The notes beneath the pieces are model-generated. The model saw only the letters and a list, made by a program, of their open reading frames with translations. It was not told the origin of the DNA and searched no databases. Source: Myxococcales bacterium (GTDB lineage Bacteria; Myxococcota_A; UBA9160; JALSIO01). Taken from it: 7,754 nucleotides of DNA. The stretch lies in assembly GCA_026989995.1 (NCBI GenBank), contig JALSIO010000809.1, positions 1 through 7,754 on the forward strand. Direction: 5' to 3'. Below are positions 1-5,950 of this stretch, piece by piece. The translations under genes were made by a program, and so were the position numbers. The stretch's first letter is position 1. Each line of letters begins with the position of its first letter.

Positions 1-415
1 GCCGGATGGTGAGCTCCCGGGTCTCCGGGTCGAAGCGGGGAAACTGCAGGGCCACCAGGGCGTCGGCCTGCCAGAAGAGGAGCGCGGTCGCGATCACCGC
101 CACACAGGTGGTGGTGCCGAGCACCGTCGCGAGCAGGCCCCGGGCCGCCTCCTCCCCTGCCTCGGCCAGGCGCGCCGCCACCATCGGCACGAAGGCGATC
201 GAGAGCGCGCCTCCCGCCAGAAAGTAGTTGAGCAGGTCCGGGATCTGGAATGCGGCGCGGAAGGCGTCCGTCTCCGGCCCCACGCCGACCCGGTACGCCA
301 GGACCGCCTCGCGGAGGTAGCCGAGAAGCCGGGAGAGGGCCGTGGCCCCGGCGAGAAGCAGGGCCGCCGCCGTGAGGCTCTGACCCCGCCGGAGGGCGGC
401 CCCGGACTCAGTCAA
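1..415 (-). CDS. murJ: Lipid II flippase MurJ (MviN family), N-terminal part; cut by window edge
   Basis: MurJ moves lipid II across the cytoplasmic membrane for peptidoglycan synthesis. Only the first 138 codons are present; the family is usually about 500 residues, so the rest lies beyond position 1. Seen: a short polar N-terminus, a first hydrophobic segment (about residues 14-31), then the family signature around SRLLGYLREAV (28-38), TDAF (49-52), IPDLLNYFLAGGALS (58-72) and AFVP (74-77). By my alignment R29, R35 and D50 match E. coli R18, R24 and D39. The positions of E. coli R52 and E57 are N63 and G68. The start is TTG at 415, with GGGAG at 430-426 (10-nt spacing). No other start codon lies near enough to keep the first membrane segment. 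The start overlaps the end of the KamA-like gene by 8 bp, so coupling is likely. Family call is firm; the exact start is less so. Confidence 0.9.
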   Translation of the reverse strand, partial: MTESGAALRRGQSLTAAALLLAGATALSRLLGYLREAVLAYRVGVGPETDAFRAAFQIPDLLNYFLAGGALSIAFVPMVAARLAEAGEEAARGLLATVLGTTTCVAVIATALLFWQADALVALQFPRFDPETRELTIR

Positions 416-1532
416 GCGGATTCGGCTCCCGCCAGAGCGAGCCGTCCCAGGTTTCCACCACGACCCGGTCGCCCTCCCGCCCGCGCAGGTAGGGATACTC
501 GAGGGGAACCTTGCCCCCGGGTGTGTCGAGCACGTAGCGCGGGATCGCGAATCCGCTCGTGCGCCCCCGAAGCGCGTGGAACAGCTCGATTCCCCGCTCG
601 ACGGGCACGCGGAAGTGGGCCGTCCCCTCGAGCAGCTGGGCCTGGTAGCAGTAGTAGGGACGCACCCGCATGCGAACGAGGCCCTCGCAGAGCGCCCTCA
701 TGGTGTGGACGTCGTCGTTGATGCCCCGGAGCAGCACGCTCTGGTTGCCCACCGGGATGCCCGCCCGGCTGAGCCGATCCACCGCCTCGGCCGCCTCCGG
801 AGTGAGCTCGCGCGGGTGGTTGAAGTGCGTGTTGAGCCAGAGCGGGTGGTGGCGCTCGAGCATCCGGCAGAGGCCTTCGGTCACGCGGAAGGGAAGCGTG
901 ACCGGAAGCCGCGTTCCGAGGCGCACGATCTCGACGTGGGGAATGCGCCGGAGGCGTCCGAGCAGCCAGTCGAGGCGGTCATCCGTGAAGACCAGCGGGT
1001 CCCCCCCGGTGAGCAGCACGTCCCGGATCTCCGGCGTCGTCTCGATCCAGCCCAGTGCCTCCTCGAGCTCGCGCCGCCGCATGGACCAGCTCGGCTCCCC
1101 CACCATCCGCTTCCGCAGGCAGAACCGGCAGTAGAGCGCGCACTCGTTGTTGACGCAGAAGGCGATGCGGTCGGGGTAGACCCGGATCACGTTCTTGACC
1201 GGCGAGTGTTCGACCTCGCGGAGCGGGTCGGGCTCGCCGAGGGGGTCGTGCAGCTCGGCGAGCCGCGGCACCACCTGCCGCCGGATGGGGCATTCGGGGT
1301 CGTCCGGATCCATGAGCGAGGCGTAGTACGGCGTGATCACGAAGTGGAAGCGCTGCGACAGCGCCTCGATGGCACGGAGCTCGTCTTCGTGCGGGTCGAT
1401 CCAGGCCCGCAGGGCCTCGGCGGACCGGATGCGGTGGCGCATCTGCCAGCGCCAGTCGCGCCACTCCTCCTCGCGGATCCCCGGCGGCGGCGCCCCCGGT
1501 CGGCTTCCCCGCGCCCGCAGCGCGCCGGTCAC
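408..1532 (-). CDS. kamA: KamA-family radical SAM, PLP-dependent 2,3-aminomutase (lysine 2,3-aminomutase-like)
   Basis: This 374-residue cytoplasmic enzyme belongs to the lysine 2,3-aminomutase family, which turns alpha- into beta-amino acids using SAM, a [4Fe-4S] cluster and PLP. Seen: the N-terminal EEWRDWRWQ motif (21-29) typical of KamA; TPYYASLMDP (67-76); the cluster motif C131-x3-C135-x2-C138; R140 at the substrate-carboxylate arginine; GGD (176-178) for SAM; LNTHFNHP (233-240); and the PLP lysine K341 in DTPGGK. Differences from clostridial LAM: the zinc cysteine after GVND is D274, the C-terminal CxCxxC is absent, Q299 replaces the first lysine-binding Asp while D336 keeps the second, and the lysine loop is PGGK, not PGGGGK. 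The substrate may therefore not be lysine. EpmB (beta-lysine for EF-P) is the closest alternative, but the N-terminus is KamA-like and no EpmA is seen here. The start is GTG overlapping the ATP-grasp stop as GTGA; the open frame continues upstream but is not coding there. Confidence 0.93.
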   Translation of the reverse strand: MTGALRARGSRPGAPPPGIREEEWRDWRWQMRHRIRSAEALRAWIDPHEDELRAIEALSQRFHFVITPYYASLMDPDDPECPIRRQVVPRLAELHDPLGEPDPLREVEHSPVKNVIRVYPDRIAFCVNNECALYCRFCLRKRMVGEPSWSMRRRELEEALGWIETTPEIRDVLLTGGDPLVFTDDRLDWLLGRLRRIPHVEIVRLGTRLPVTLPFRVTEGLCRMLERHHPLWLNTHFNHPRELTPEAAEAVDRLSRAGIPVGNQSVLLRGINDDVHTMRALCEGLVRMRVRPYYCYQAQLLEGTAHFRVPVERGIELFHALRGRTSGFAIPRYVLDTPGGKVPLEYPYLRGREGDRVVVETWDGSLWREPNPLD

Positions 1533-2551
1533 GGGATTCCCAGGCGCCGGAGCCCCGCGGCGATCACCTCGGCCACGAGCTCCTCCGGCCGTCGCCCCTC
1601 GATCTCCGCGAGGACCCCGAAGGAGCCGTCCGGGGCGAAGGTGGGCAGGGGATTGATCTCGAGGAAGCAGGGCACGCCCTCGGCGTCGAGGCGGAAGTCG
1701 ATCCGGGCGAAGTCGCGGCACTCGAACAGCCCGAAGAGCTCGAGGCTCCGCCGAGCGAGCCCCTCCTCCAGTCCCTCGTCGAGCACGCCGGGCAGATCGA
1801 CCCGCGCCTCCGGCGGCACGCCCTCGCCGCCCCGCCGCAGAAGCGCGTGGAGTCCGATCCCGCTTTCCGCGTCGAGGGCGCGCTGCAGCGCCGGCAGCGC
1901 GCGCGGCGGGTCGTGTCCCACCACCGTCACCGTGAACTCGGCGCCCGGGACGAAGGCCTCCACGAGGACCTCCTGCCGGTAGAGCCGGACGATCCGCTCC
2001 ACCTCCCGCCGGAGCTCGGCAGGCGACTCCACGCGTGAGCTCCGCCCGATGCCCTTGGAGGTCCCCTCGTGGCGGGGCTTCACGAACAGGGGGAACGGCG
2101 CCGGGAGCCGCTCCGGGGTGATCTCCTCCACACCGGCGAAGACCGCAAAGGGCGGCGTCTCGATCCCCGCCGCTGCGGCGACGCGCTTGGCCCACGCCTT
2201 GTCGAGGCAGAGCGAGCGGGTGAGCGCGTCGGAGCCGAGGACCGGGATGCCGGCCATCTCGAGCAGCACCGGTGCCCACGCCTCCCGGTTGCGGCTGCCC
2301 CGGCCCTCGGCGATGTCGAGGACCGCGTCCACGGGCGGGATCTCCCCCTTGCCGGCGGCCTGAAGCAGGTCGAGGGGACCGCCGAGGCGCACGGGGAGGT
2401 GCCCGAGCACGCGCACGGCGTCCTCGAGGAGGCGGATCGTCTCCTCCGGCTCGTACTCGGCGTCGGCGTCGGGCGGGTCCTCCGGGCTCGGGGGAAGCGA
2501 GCCATGCAGCTCGAAGACCAGGCCGATGCGGAGCGGACGCGGGGCGGACAC
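1529..2551 (-). CDS. ATP-grasp ligase related to D-alanine-D-alanine ligase; substrate unknown
   Basis: This 340-residue protein is an ATP-grasp carboxylate-amine ligase, which forms amide bonds through an acyl-phosphate. Seen: an N-terminal Rossmann-like strand (RIGLVFEL, 8-15), DIAEGRGSRNREA (79-91), GIPVLGSD (101-108), a DK pair (117-118), the ATP-binding lysine in FVKPRHEGTSKGIG (156-169), the VEAFVPGAEFTV segment (197-208), and metal/phosphate residues R283, D285, E298 and N300 in ARIDF and EINPLP. It lacks the GG-S-E-VS type N-terminal substrate motif of standard Ddl, and EINPLPTFAPD replaces the usual EINTLPGMT. I therefore do not call it a Ddl. The start is GTG at 2551: an in-frame TAA lies four codons upstream, so it cannot be longer, and no Shine-Dalgarno precedes it. 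It is first in a block with the KamA-like enzyme (4-bp overlap), suggesting they act on a shared metabolite. Fold call strong, substrate open. Confidence 0.88.
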   Translation of the reverse strand: MSAPRPLRIGLVFELHGSLPPSPEDPPDADAEYEPEETIRLLEDAVRVLGHLPVRLGGPLDLLQAAGKGEIPPVDAVLDIAEGRGSRNREAWAPVLLEMAGIPVLGSDALTRSLCLDKAWAKRVAAAAGIETPPFAVFAGVEEITPERLPAPFPLFVKPRHEGTSKGIGRSSRVESPAELRREVERIVRLYRQEVLVEAFVPGAEFTVTVVGHDPPRALPALQRALDAESGIGLHALLRRGGEGVPPEARVDLPGVLDEGLEEGLARRSLELFGLFECRDFARIDFRLDAEGVPCFLEINPLPTFAPDGSFGVLAEIEGRRPEELVAEVIAAGLRRLGIP

Positions 2552-2557
2552 GGGAGG

Positions 2558-2586
2558 AGCTTAGTCTCCGGCGCCGGGCCGGGCGA
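2558..2586 (-). promoter_or_regulatory. Candidate promoter for the ATP-grasp/kamA/murJ block
   Basis: On the minus strand TAAGCT (2563-2558) matches TANNNT and ends 6 nt before the GTG at 2551. A poor -35 candidate, TCGCCC, lies 17 nt further up (2586-2581; 3 of 6 matches to TTGACA). The spacer contains a perfect 10-bp palindrome CCGGCGCCGG (2568-2577). With no Shine-Dalgarno present, transcription could begin at or near the GTG, giving a leaderless mRNA. The match is weak and could be chance. Confidence 0.25.
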
Positions 2587-2605
2587 GCCGAGCGGCGGCG
2601 GGCCC

Positions 2606-2633
2606 TCGCTACGGGCCGCGTCCGGGGTAGCAT
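2606..2633 (+). promoter_or_regulatory. Candidate promoter for the abgT block
   Basis: TAGCAT (2628-2633) matches TANNNT and ends 6 nt before the ATG at 2640. A weak -35 candidate, TCGCTA (2606-2611; 3 of 6 matches), sits 16 nt upstream. The only purine-rich stretch, GGGG at 2624-2627, is 12 nt from the ATG and is a poor ribosome site. The spacing mirrors that of the divergent gene. Low confidence, because TANNNT is a short pattern. Confidence 0.25.
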
Positions 2634-2639
2634 CCGGCC

Positions 2640-4202
2640 ATGGCGCGCCCCGCTCCGGAGGCGAAGGCCCGGCGCGGCCCGGCCCCCTCCCCCGGCTGGC
2701 TCGACTGGCTCGAGCGGGCCGGCAACCGTCTGCCCGATCCCGCGACCCTCTTCCTGCTCGGCACCGGGGCGGTGATCGTGGCCTCCCAGGTGGTGGCCAC
2801 GACGGGCCTGCGGGTGGCCCGGCCGGGGGGCGAGGGCGGCGACGAGCTCGTGGCGGTGGGCCTGCTCACCTCCGACGGGCTCTACTGGCTGCTCGAGAAC
2901 CTGGTCGACAACTTCGTCCGCTTTCCGCCGCTCGGCATCGTGCTGGTGGGAATGCTCGGCATCGGCGTCGCCGAGCGCAGCGGTTTCGTGGGGGCGCTGC
3001 TGCGCGCCCTGCTGCTCGCGGTGCCGCAGCGGCTGCTCACCCCGGCGGTCTTCCTGGTGGGGGTGCTCTCCTCGGTGGCCCTCGACGCGGGCTACGTCGT
3101 GCTCCCGCCGGTCGCCGCCGCACTCTTCCACGCCGTCGGGCGCCCGCCGGTGGTGGGGCTGGCCGCGGTCTTCGCAGGGGTTTCCGCGGGCTTCAGTGCC
3201 AACCTGGTCGTGACCGGCCTCGACCCCCTGCTCGCCGGCTTCTCGGAGGCCGGGGCGCGCATCGTGGACCCCGGCTACCGGGTCGCCGCGACCGCCAACT
3301 GGTGGTTCATGATCGCCTCGACCTTCGTGCTGACCGCGATCGGCTGGGCGGTGACGGCCCGCTTCGTGGAGCCTCGCTATCGGGACCGGCCACCGGAGGA
3401 GGGGGGCACGCCACCTCCGGTCCCCGAAGCGGAGGAGGGCGACGCGGAGGGCCGGGCGCTCCGCGCGGCGCTCGTCGCGCTCGCGGTGCTCGGCCTGCTC
3501 GTCGGCGCGGCCGTCCTGATCCCGGGAGCGCCCCTTCACGGCAGCGGAGGGCGCTTCCCCCGCTGGGTGACCACCATCGTGCCGCTCCTCTTCCTCGGCT
3601 TCCTGGTCCCGGGCGTCGCCTACGGCGTGCGGGCCGGAACCGTCCACAGCGACCGGGACGTCGCGCGCCTGATGGGGGAGACCATGGCCGCCATGGGCCC
3701 CTACATCGTGCTGGCCTTCTTCGCAGCGCAGTTCGTCGCCGCCTTCGCCCACTCGGGCCTCGGCGAGATGGTCGCGGTGGCCGGCGGCCGGGCACTGGCG
3801 AGGGCGGCGCTGCCCACGCCGGTGCTGCTGCTTGCCTTCATCGCCCTGGTTTCGGTGGCCAACCTCTTCATCGGGTCCATGTCCGCCAAGTACGCCTTCC
3901 TGGCCCCGGTCTTCGTACCCATGTTCATGCAGGTGGGCGTGAGCCCGGAGCTCGTCCAGGCCGCCTACCGGGTGGGGGATTCGGTCACCAACGTGATCAC
4001 CCCCCTGAACCCCTACCTGGTGATCATCCTGGTCTTTCTGAGGCGCTACATCCCCCGGGCCGGAATCGGGACCCTGGTGGCCCTCATGCTGCCGTACAGC
4101 GTGGCCTTCCTGCTGGCATGGAGCGCGCTCCTGCTCGTCTTCGTCGGGCTCGGCCTCGAGCTCGGGCCGGCCGGGCCCCTCCGCGTGCCCCCGGCCGGCT
4201 GA
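2640..4202 (+). CDS. abgT: AbgT-family membrane transporter (p-aminobenzoyl-glutamate transporter family)
   Basis: This 520-residue inner-membrane protein is close to the 510 residues of E. coli AbgT. The family includes importers of p-aminobenzoyl-glutamate (AbgT) and exporters of sulfonamides (MtrF, YdaH). Seen: the GNRLPDPATLF entry motif (about 29-39), many hydrophobic segments, a Pro/Glu-rich charged loop near residues 243-275, FSANLVVTGLDPLLAG with D195, and SMSAKYAFLAPVFVPM followed by AYRVGDSVTNVITPLNPY (about 442-459). By alignment D195, S415, P436, R444 and D447 match MtrF D193, S417, P438, R446 and D449. The MtrF W420 position is Y418. The start is ATG at 2640; an in-frame TAG at 2628-2630 excludes a longer form. 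No AbgA/AbgB hydrolase gene is in view, so a folate-breakdown role has no support here. It leads the block with the CoA ligase and cstA, 59 bp upstream of the ligase. Import versus export cannot be read from the sequence. Confidence 0.92.
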   Translation: MARPAPEAKARRGPAPSPGWLDWLERAGNRLPDPATLFLLGTGAVIVASQVVATTGLRVARPGGEGGDELVAVGLLTSDGLYWLLENLVDNFVRFPPLGIVLVGMLGIGVAERSGFVGALLRALLLAVPQRLLTPAVFLVGVLSSVALDAGYVVLPPVAAALFHAVGRPPVVGLAAVFAGVSAGFSANLVVTGLDPLLAGFSEAGARIVDPGYRVAATANWWFMIASTFVLTAIGWAVTARFVEPRYRDRPPEEGGTPPPVPEAEEGDAEGRALRAALVALAVLGLLVGAAVLIPGAPLHGSGGRFPRWVTTIVPLLFLGFLVPGVAYGVRAGTVHSDRDVARLMGETMAAMGPYIVLAFFAAQFVAAFAHSGLGEMVAVAGGRALARAALPTPVLLLAFIALVSVANLFIGSMSAKYAFLAPVFVPMFMQVGVSPELVQAAYRVGDSVTNVITPLNPYLVIILVFLRRYIPRAGIGTLVALMLPYSVAFLLAWSALLLVFVGLGLELGPAGPLRVPPAG

Positions 4203-4225
4203 GGCGGGGCCGTGTTACCGTGGGA

Positions 4226-4246
4226 CCCGGGCTCCCCACGCCCGGG
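4226..4246 (+). repeat. Perfect GC hairpin and 10-bp direct repeat in the abgT-ligase gap
   Basis: CCCGGGC (4226-4232) and GCCCGGG (4240-4246) form a perfect 7-bp stem around a 7-nt loop, TCCCCAC. CCCGGGCTCC also recurs directly at 4226-4235 and 4241-4250, a 15-bp period that fits two half-turns of a dimeric DNA-binding protein. The stem ends 15 nt before the ATG at 4262 and just before the GGGAAG ribosome site. No T-run follows, so a simple intrinsic terminator is unlikely; an attenuating or RNA-stabilising hairpin, or an operator, is possible. A weak extended -10 (TGTTACCGT, 4213-4221) lies just upstream. Confidence 0.4.
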
Positions 4247-4250
4247 CTCC

Positions 4251-4283
4251 GGGAAGCGCAGATGGGAGATGGGAAGATGGGAA
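4251..4283 (+). promoter_or_regulatory. Ribosome-binding region with three GATGGGA units at the ligase start
   Basis: GGGAAG (4251-4256) lies 5 nt before the ATG at 4262. GATGGGA (4261-4267), GATGGGAA (4268-4275) and GATGGGAA (4276-4283) follow in tandem. They give in-frame ATGs at 4262, 4277 and 4283, each with an upstream GGGA-type site (the later two with spacings of about 8 and 6 nt). The start is therefore ambiguous by up to 7 residues. Confidence 0.5.
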
Positions 4284-5950
4284 TGAGCTACGCGGAGGCG
4301 CTTTCGGCCCTCACCGGGCCCGGTGCCCCCTTCGAGATGGTGGAGGAGGAGGTCCGCGGCGTCCGCGTCCGGAACTTCCGCAACCGGGAGCGCTCGCTCC
4401 GGGAGAAGATCGCCAACGCCGCGCTGCGGGGGGAGCAGGAGTTTCTCGTCCAGGGCCGGCGCCGGATCAGCTACGGAGCCTTTGCGCGCCAGGTCTGGGG
4501 GACGGCCGAAGCCCTCGAGCGGCGCTTCGGCCTGAAGCGGGGCGAGCGCCTCGCCGTCCTCGCCTACAACTCCCCCGACTGGCTGATCCCGCTCTTCGCC
4601 GCCACCTCGCTCGGGGGGATCGGCGTGGGCCTGAACGGATGGTGGGCGGAGGAGGAGCTCGCCTACGCCCTCGAGGATTCCGGCAGCCGCTTCCTGGTGG
4701 TCGACGAGCGGCTGTACCCCCGGGTGGAGCCGATCCTCCGGCGGCGCGCGGGGCCGGAGCACGTCTTCTTCATCGGCGAACGACCGCCGGAGGGAACGAT
4801 CCCGGTGGGCCGGATCCTGGAGGAGTCGGATCGGATGCCGGAGGTCCCGATCGACGAGGACGACCCCTTCGTGCTCCTCTACACCTCCGGCACCACCGGG
4901 CGCTCGAAGGCCTGCATCACCACGCATCGGGGCACCATCACCCAGGTGCTCGGCATCGCCTTCGGCGCCGTGGCGCAATCGCTGGTGAGCGGCACGCCAG
5001 GGGCGCTGTCCGGGGGCGCCCAGACCAGCCTGCTCACCTCGCCCCTCTTCCACGTGGCCGGCCTCCACTCGAGCTTCTGCACGGCGCTCACCAGCGGCGC
5101 GCGGGTGGTGCTCCCCGAAGGCCGCTTCGACCCCGAGGAGATCATGCGGCTCATCGAGCGGGAGCGGGTCACGCTCTGGGGCGCGATCCCGACCATGCTC
5201 CACCGCGTGGTACACCACGAGCGCGTCGGCGACTACGACCTCTCGAGCCTCCGGGCCATCACCTTCGGCGGCGCGCCCACGGCGCCGGAAACCATCGACC
5301 GCGCCCGGGAGGTCCTCCCGGTGGAGCCCAGCCTCGGCAACGCCTACGGCCTCACCGAAACCCACGGCGTCGCCACCCTGAACACCGGGGCGGACCTGCT
5401 CCGCCGCAAGACCGCCGCGGGCCGGCCTCTCCCCGTCCTCGATCTGCGGATCGCGCGGGAGGACGGCTCCCCGGCGGACCCGGGCGAGCTCGGGGAGATC
5501 CGCTTCCGGGGGCCCACCGTCACGCCCGGGTACTGGAACCGCCCGGACGCCACCGCCGAGACCGTCGTCGACGGGTGGCTCCACACCGGGGACATCGGCT
5601 TCGTGGATGCGGAGGGATTCCTCACGGTGGTCGACCGCGCCAAGGACATGATCCTGCGCGGCGGCGAGAACGTCTACTGCGTCGAGATCGAGAACTGCCT
5701 CGCCGAGCACCCGGAGGTCGACGAGGCCGCCGTGGTGGGCATCCCGGATCCGGAGCTCGGGGAGCGCGTGGCCGCTGCGGTGCGGCCGGTTCCCGGGCGC
5801 CGCCCCGATCCCGCCGCCCTGCAGCGACACGTCGGCGCCCACCTCGCCGCCTTCAAGGTCCCCGAGAAGATCCTCTTCGTGGACGACCCCCTCCCTCGGA
5901 ACCCGGCGGGGAAGCTCCTGAAGCGTCAGATCGCGGAGTGGTTCGCGTGA
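4262..5950 (+). CDS. Acyl-CoA synthetase / AMP-dependent CoA ligase, substrate unknown
   Basis: This 562-residue cytoplasmic enzyme of the adenylate-forming (ANL) superfamily activates a carboxylic acid with ATP and then transfers it to CoA. Seen in order: an N-terminal charged region (MVEEEVRGVRVR), the phosphate loop YTSGTTGRSK (207-216), the adenine/aromatic motif YGLTE (362-366), HTGD (441-444) with the ribose-binding Asp, the hinge DRAKD (458-462), RGGENVYCVEIE, and the C-terminal PAGKLLKR with the catalytic Lys at K551. The full core is present, so it should be active. The phosphate loop ends RSKAC where PKG is usual. It most resembles medium/long-chain acyl-CoA ligases, but the acid pocket cannot be assigned by eye; an aryl acid is possible. 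ATG 4262 was chosen for its GGGAAG site; 4277 and 4283 are alternatives. Its stop overlaps the cstA start, so the two are probably co-translated. Confidence 0.92.
   Translation: MGDGKMGMSYAEALSALTGPGAPFEMVEEEVRGVRVRNFRNRERSLREKIANAALRGEQEFLVQGRRRISYGAFARQVWGTAEALERRFGLKRGERLAVLAYNSPDWLIPLFAATSLGGIGVGLNGWWAEEELAYALEDSGSRFLVVDERLYPRVEPILRRRAGPEHVFFIGERPPEGTIPVGRILEESDRMPEVPIDEDDPFVLLYTSGTTGRSKACITTHRGTITQVLGIAFGAVAQSLVSGTPGALSGGAQTSLLTSPLFHVAGLHSSFCTALTSGARVVLPEGRFDPEEIMRLIERERVTLWGAIPTMLHRVVHHERVGDYDLSSLRAITFGGAPTAPETIDRAREVLPVEPSLGNAYGLTETHGVATLNTGADLLRRKTAAGRPLPVLDLRIAREDGSPADPGELGEIRFRGPTVTPGYWNRPDATAETVVDGWLHTGDIGFVDAEGFLTVVDRAKDMILRGGENVYCVEIENCLAEHPEVDEAAVVGIPDPELGERVAAAVRPVPGRRPDPAALQRHVGAHLAAFKVPEKILFVDDPLPRNPAGKLLKRQIAEWFA

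Noticed and set aside
408..1532. Identification as EpmB (EF-P beta-lysylation)
   Set aside because: The N-terminal EEWRDWRWQ motif and overall layout are KamA-like, and no EpmA or EF-P gene is in the window. Not fully excluded, since the zinc site is missing as in EpmB.
576..1982. 468-codon plus-strand open frame antisense to kamA and the ATP-grasp gene
   Set aside because: Mirror of codon bias; no recognisable motif, and the minus-strand genes have strong family signatures.
1533..3752. The kamA reading frame stays open far upstream on the minus strand (total 1114 codons from 3752)
   Set aside because: Upstream of 1532 it runs out of frame through the ATP-grasp gene and antisense to abgT. 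Its translation is Arg/Gly/Pro/His-rich with no domain. Chance openness in GC-rich DNA explains it; it is not a fusion.
2069..4261. The ligase frame is open upstream from 2069, as if for a 1293-residue protein
   Set aside because: That part is low-complexity Arg/Gly/Ala translation out of frame with abgT and antisense to the ATP-grasp gene; the recognisable ligase begins at 4262.
4046..5842. 598-codon minus-strand open frame opposite the ligase
   Set aside because: Asp/Glu/Gly/His-rich antisense translation with no domain; a shadow of the plus-strand gene.
4639..5946. The cstA frame is open upstream from 4639, as if for a 1002-residue protein
   Set aside because: Out of frame with the ligase and rich in Arg/Pro/Gly; the family homology begins at the GTG at 5947.
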